In this document: piece after piece, positions 4,763 to 5,224 of the stretch
How positions within the stretch are numbered: position 1 is the stretch's first letter
Layout: every line of letters starts with the position of its first letter
Assembly (NCBI GenBank): GCA_016201425.1
Contig: JACQCW010000065.1
Span: 1-5,224, forward strand
Direction: 5' to 3'
DNA: 5,224 nt
Source of the DNA: Candidatus Vogelbacteria bacterium
GTDB lineage: Bacteria > Patescibacteria > Paceibacteria > UBA9973 > UBA12445
Program-made: the position numbers and the translations under genes
The notes under the pieces: generated by a model
What the model saw: the letters and a program-made list of their open reading frames with translations, nothing else
What the model was told of the DNA's origin: nothing
Databases searched by the model: none

Positions 4763-5224
4763 ATGGCGGTTGATGAACTACAGTCTAAGATTGGTACGCG
4801 TCGTCCTTTTGCCAGGCGTAAACAGCTGGAACAAGACCTGGAGCATGTTACCCAGGAAATGTATCGTAAGAATCTGGAGCTAGTTCAGACTAACCGGACG
4901 CTGTCGCTGCTTCGTACCATTGATAGTCTCGTTTTGGAATCCCAAGAGGCCCTGGAGAGCATGTGTACGCAGATTGCTCAATCTGTCACCAGTCTGACTG
5001 ACTTCCCGATGGTCGCCCTGTTGGTCGTCCGGCCACATCATGAAGAAGAGCTGCGACCCTGTGGCTTGAGCATCAAAGATGCCCTAATTGGCAAAGGCTT
5101 GGACGATATCAAAAAAATCAAGCTGTTAATTACTACCAGTCCTTGGTTCGGTGCTGCCGAACGGACCAGTTTTATTCATCTGGCTGGATTATCAATCCAG
5201 AACATTAGTGACTTTTTGAATTGC
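4763..5224 (+). CDS. Coiled-coil/GAF sensor protein, probably histidine kinase (5' part only)
   Basis: An uninterrupted 154-codon frame starts at the ATG at 4763 and continues past the window edge. Residues 17-65 are a charged heptad-like coiled coil (EQDLEHVTQEMYRKNLEL at 23-40, then TLSLLRTIDSLVL at 46-58), running into a region of helix and strand (66-90, with MVALLVV at 83-89) typical of the start of a GAF domain. There is no membrane segment, so the visible part is cytoplasmic. In many bacteria this arrangement leads to a histidine kinase core, but the output domain is outside the window and could also be a diguanylate cyclase or phosphatase. Sampled stretches are about 50% G+C, above the roughly 32-42% in sampled lines of the cassette. 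The gene begins 25 bases after the ligase stop and lacks a Shine-Dalgarno. It may be the partner of the stand-alone 8-TM protein upstream, which is an inference. Confidence 0.72.
   Translation, partial: MAVDELQSKIGTRRPFARRKQLEQDLEHVTQEMYRKNLELVQTNRTLSLLRTIDSLVLESQEALESMCTQIAQSVTSLTDFPMVALLVVRPHHEEELRPCGLSIKDALIGKGLDDIKKIKLLITTSPWFGAAERTSFIHLAGLSIQNISDFLNC

Noticed and set aside
1..5224. CRISPR array, tRNA, rRNA or insertion sequence
   Set aside because: I saw no regularly spaced repeats, cloverleaf-like segments, transposase frames or long terminal inverted repeats. The only repeats are short palindromes in spacers.

Overview
The window looks like chromosome of a small-genome bacterium, most likely a Candidate Phyla Radiation / Patescibacteria lineage such as Saccharibacteria. 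The reasons are the AT-leaning, tightly packed genes, the stand-alone 8-TM sensor-like membrane protein with a 92-residue companion, and a sensor gene whose coiled-coil/GAF start resembles ones I associate with these genomes. The assignment rests on recalled family resemblance, not a search. Translation fits the standard bacterial code, since TGA is used as a stop.

Left part (1 to about 1600, minus strand): a DUF2156 protein (aminoacyl-tRNA/phosphatidylglycerol lysyltransferase-like GNAT fold), then a Nudix hydrolase with a perfect Nudix box. The Nudix gene runs off the left edge and has no complete reading frame inside the window. A 79-base divergent spacer carries a consensus-like -35 for the rightward genes.

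Middle (1678 to 2810, plus strand): an 8-TM membrane protein coupled by a TAATG junction to a 92-residue soluble protein. The two resemble the detached sensory front end and accessory part of a signalling system.

Centre right (2919 to 4737, plus strand): a three-gene cassette that I read as a graspetide (omega-ester/amide RiPP) pathway. It has a 72-residue precursor with a helical leader, a Pro-rich linker and a Thr/Ser plus Asp/Glu-rich C-terminal core. A DUF6624-like protein follows, and then an MvdC/MvdD-type ATP-grasp ligase. The last two genes overlap by ATGA and the first two are 5 bases apart, so the cassette is probably one operon. Its upstream spacer has palindromes, a TAAAAT -10-like box and a perfect AGGAGG Shine-Dalgarno. 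The precursor, the unusual middle gene and the ligase are the most interesting content of the window.

Right edge (4763 to the end, plus strand): the start of a coiled-coil plus GAF sensor protein, probably a histidine kinase. It is visibly richer in G+C than the cassette and may be read from a leaderless transcript. One possible history is that the cassette was placed between the membrane-sensor/small-protein pair and the kinase that once followed them.
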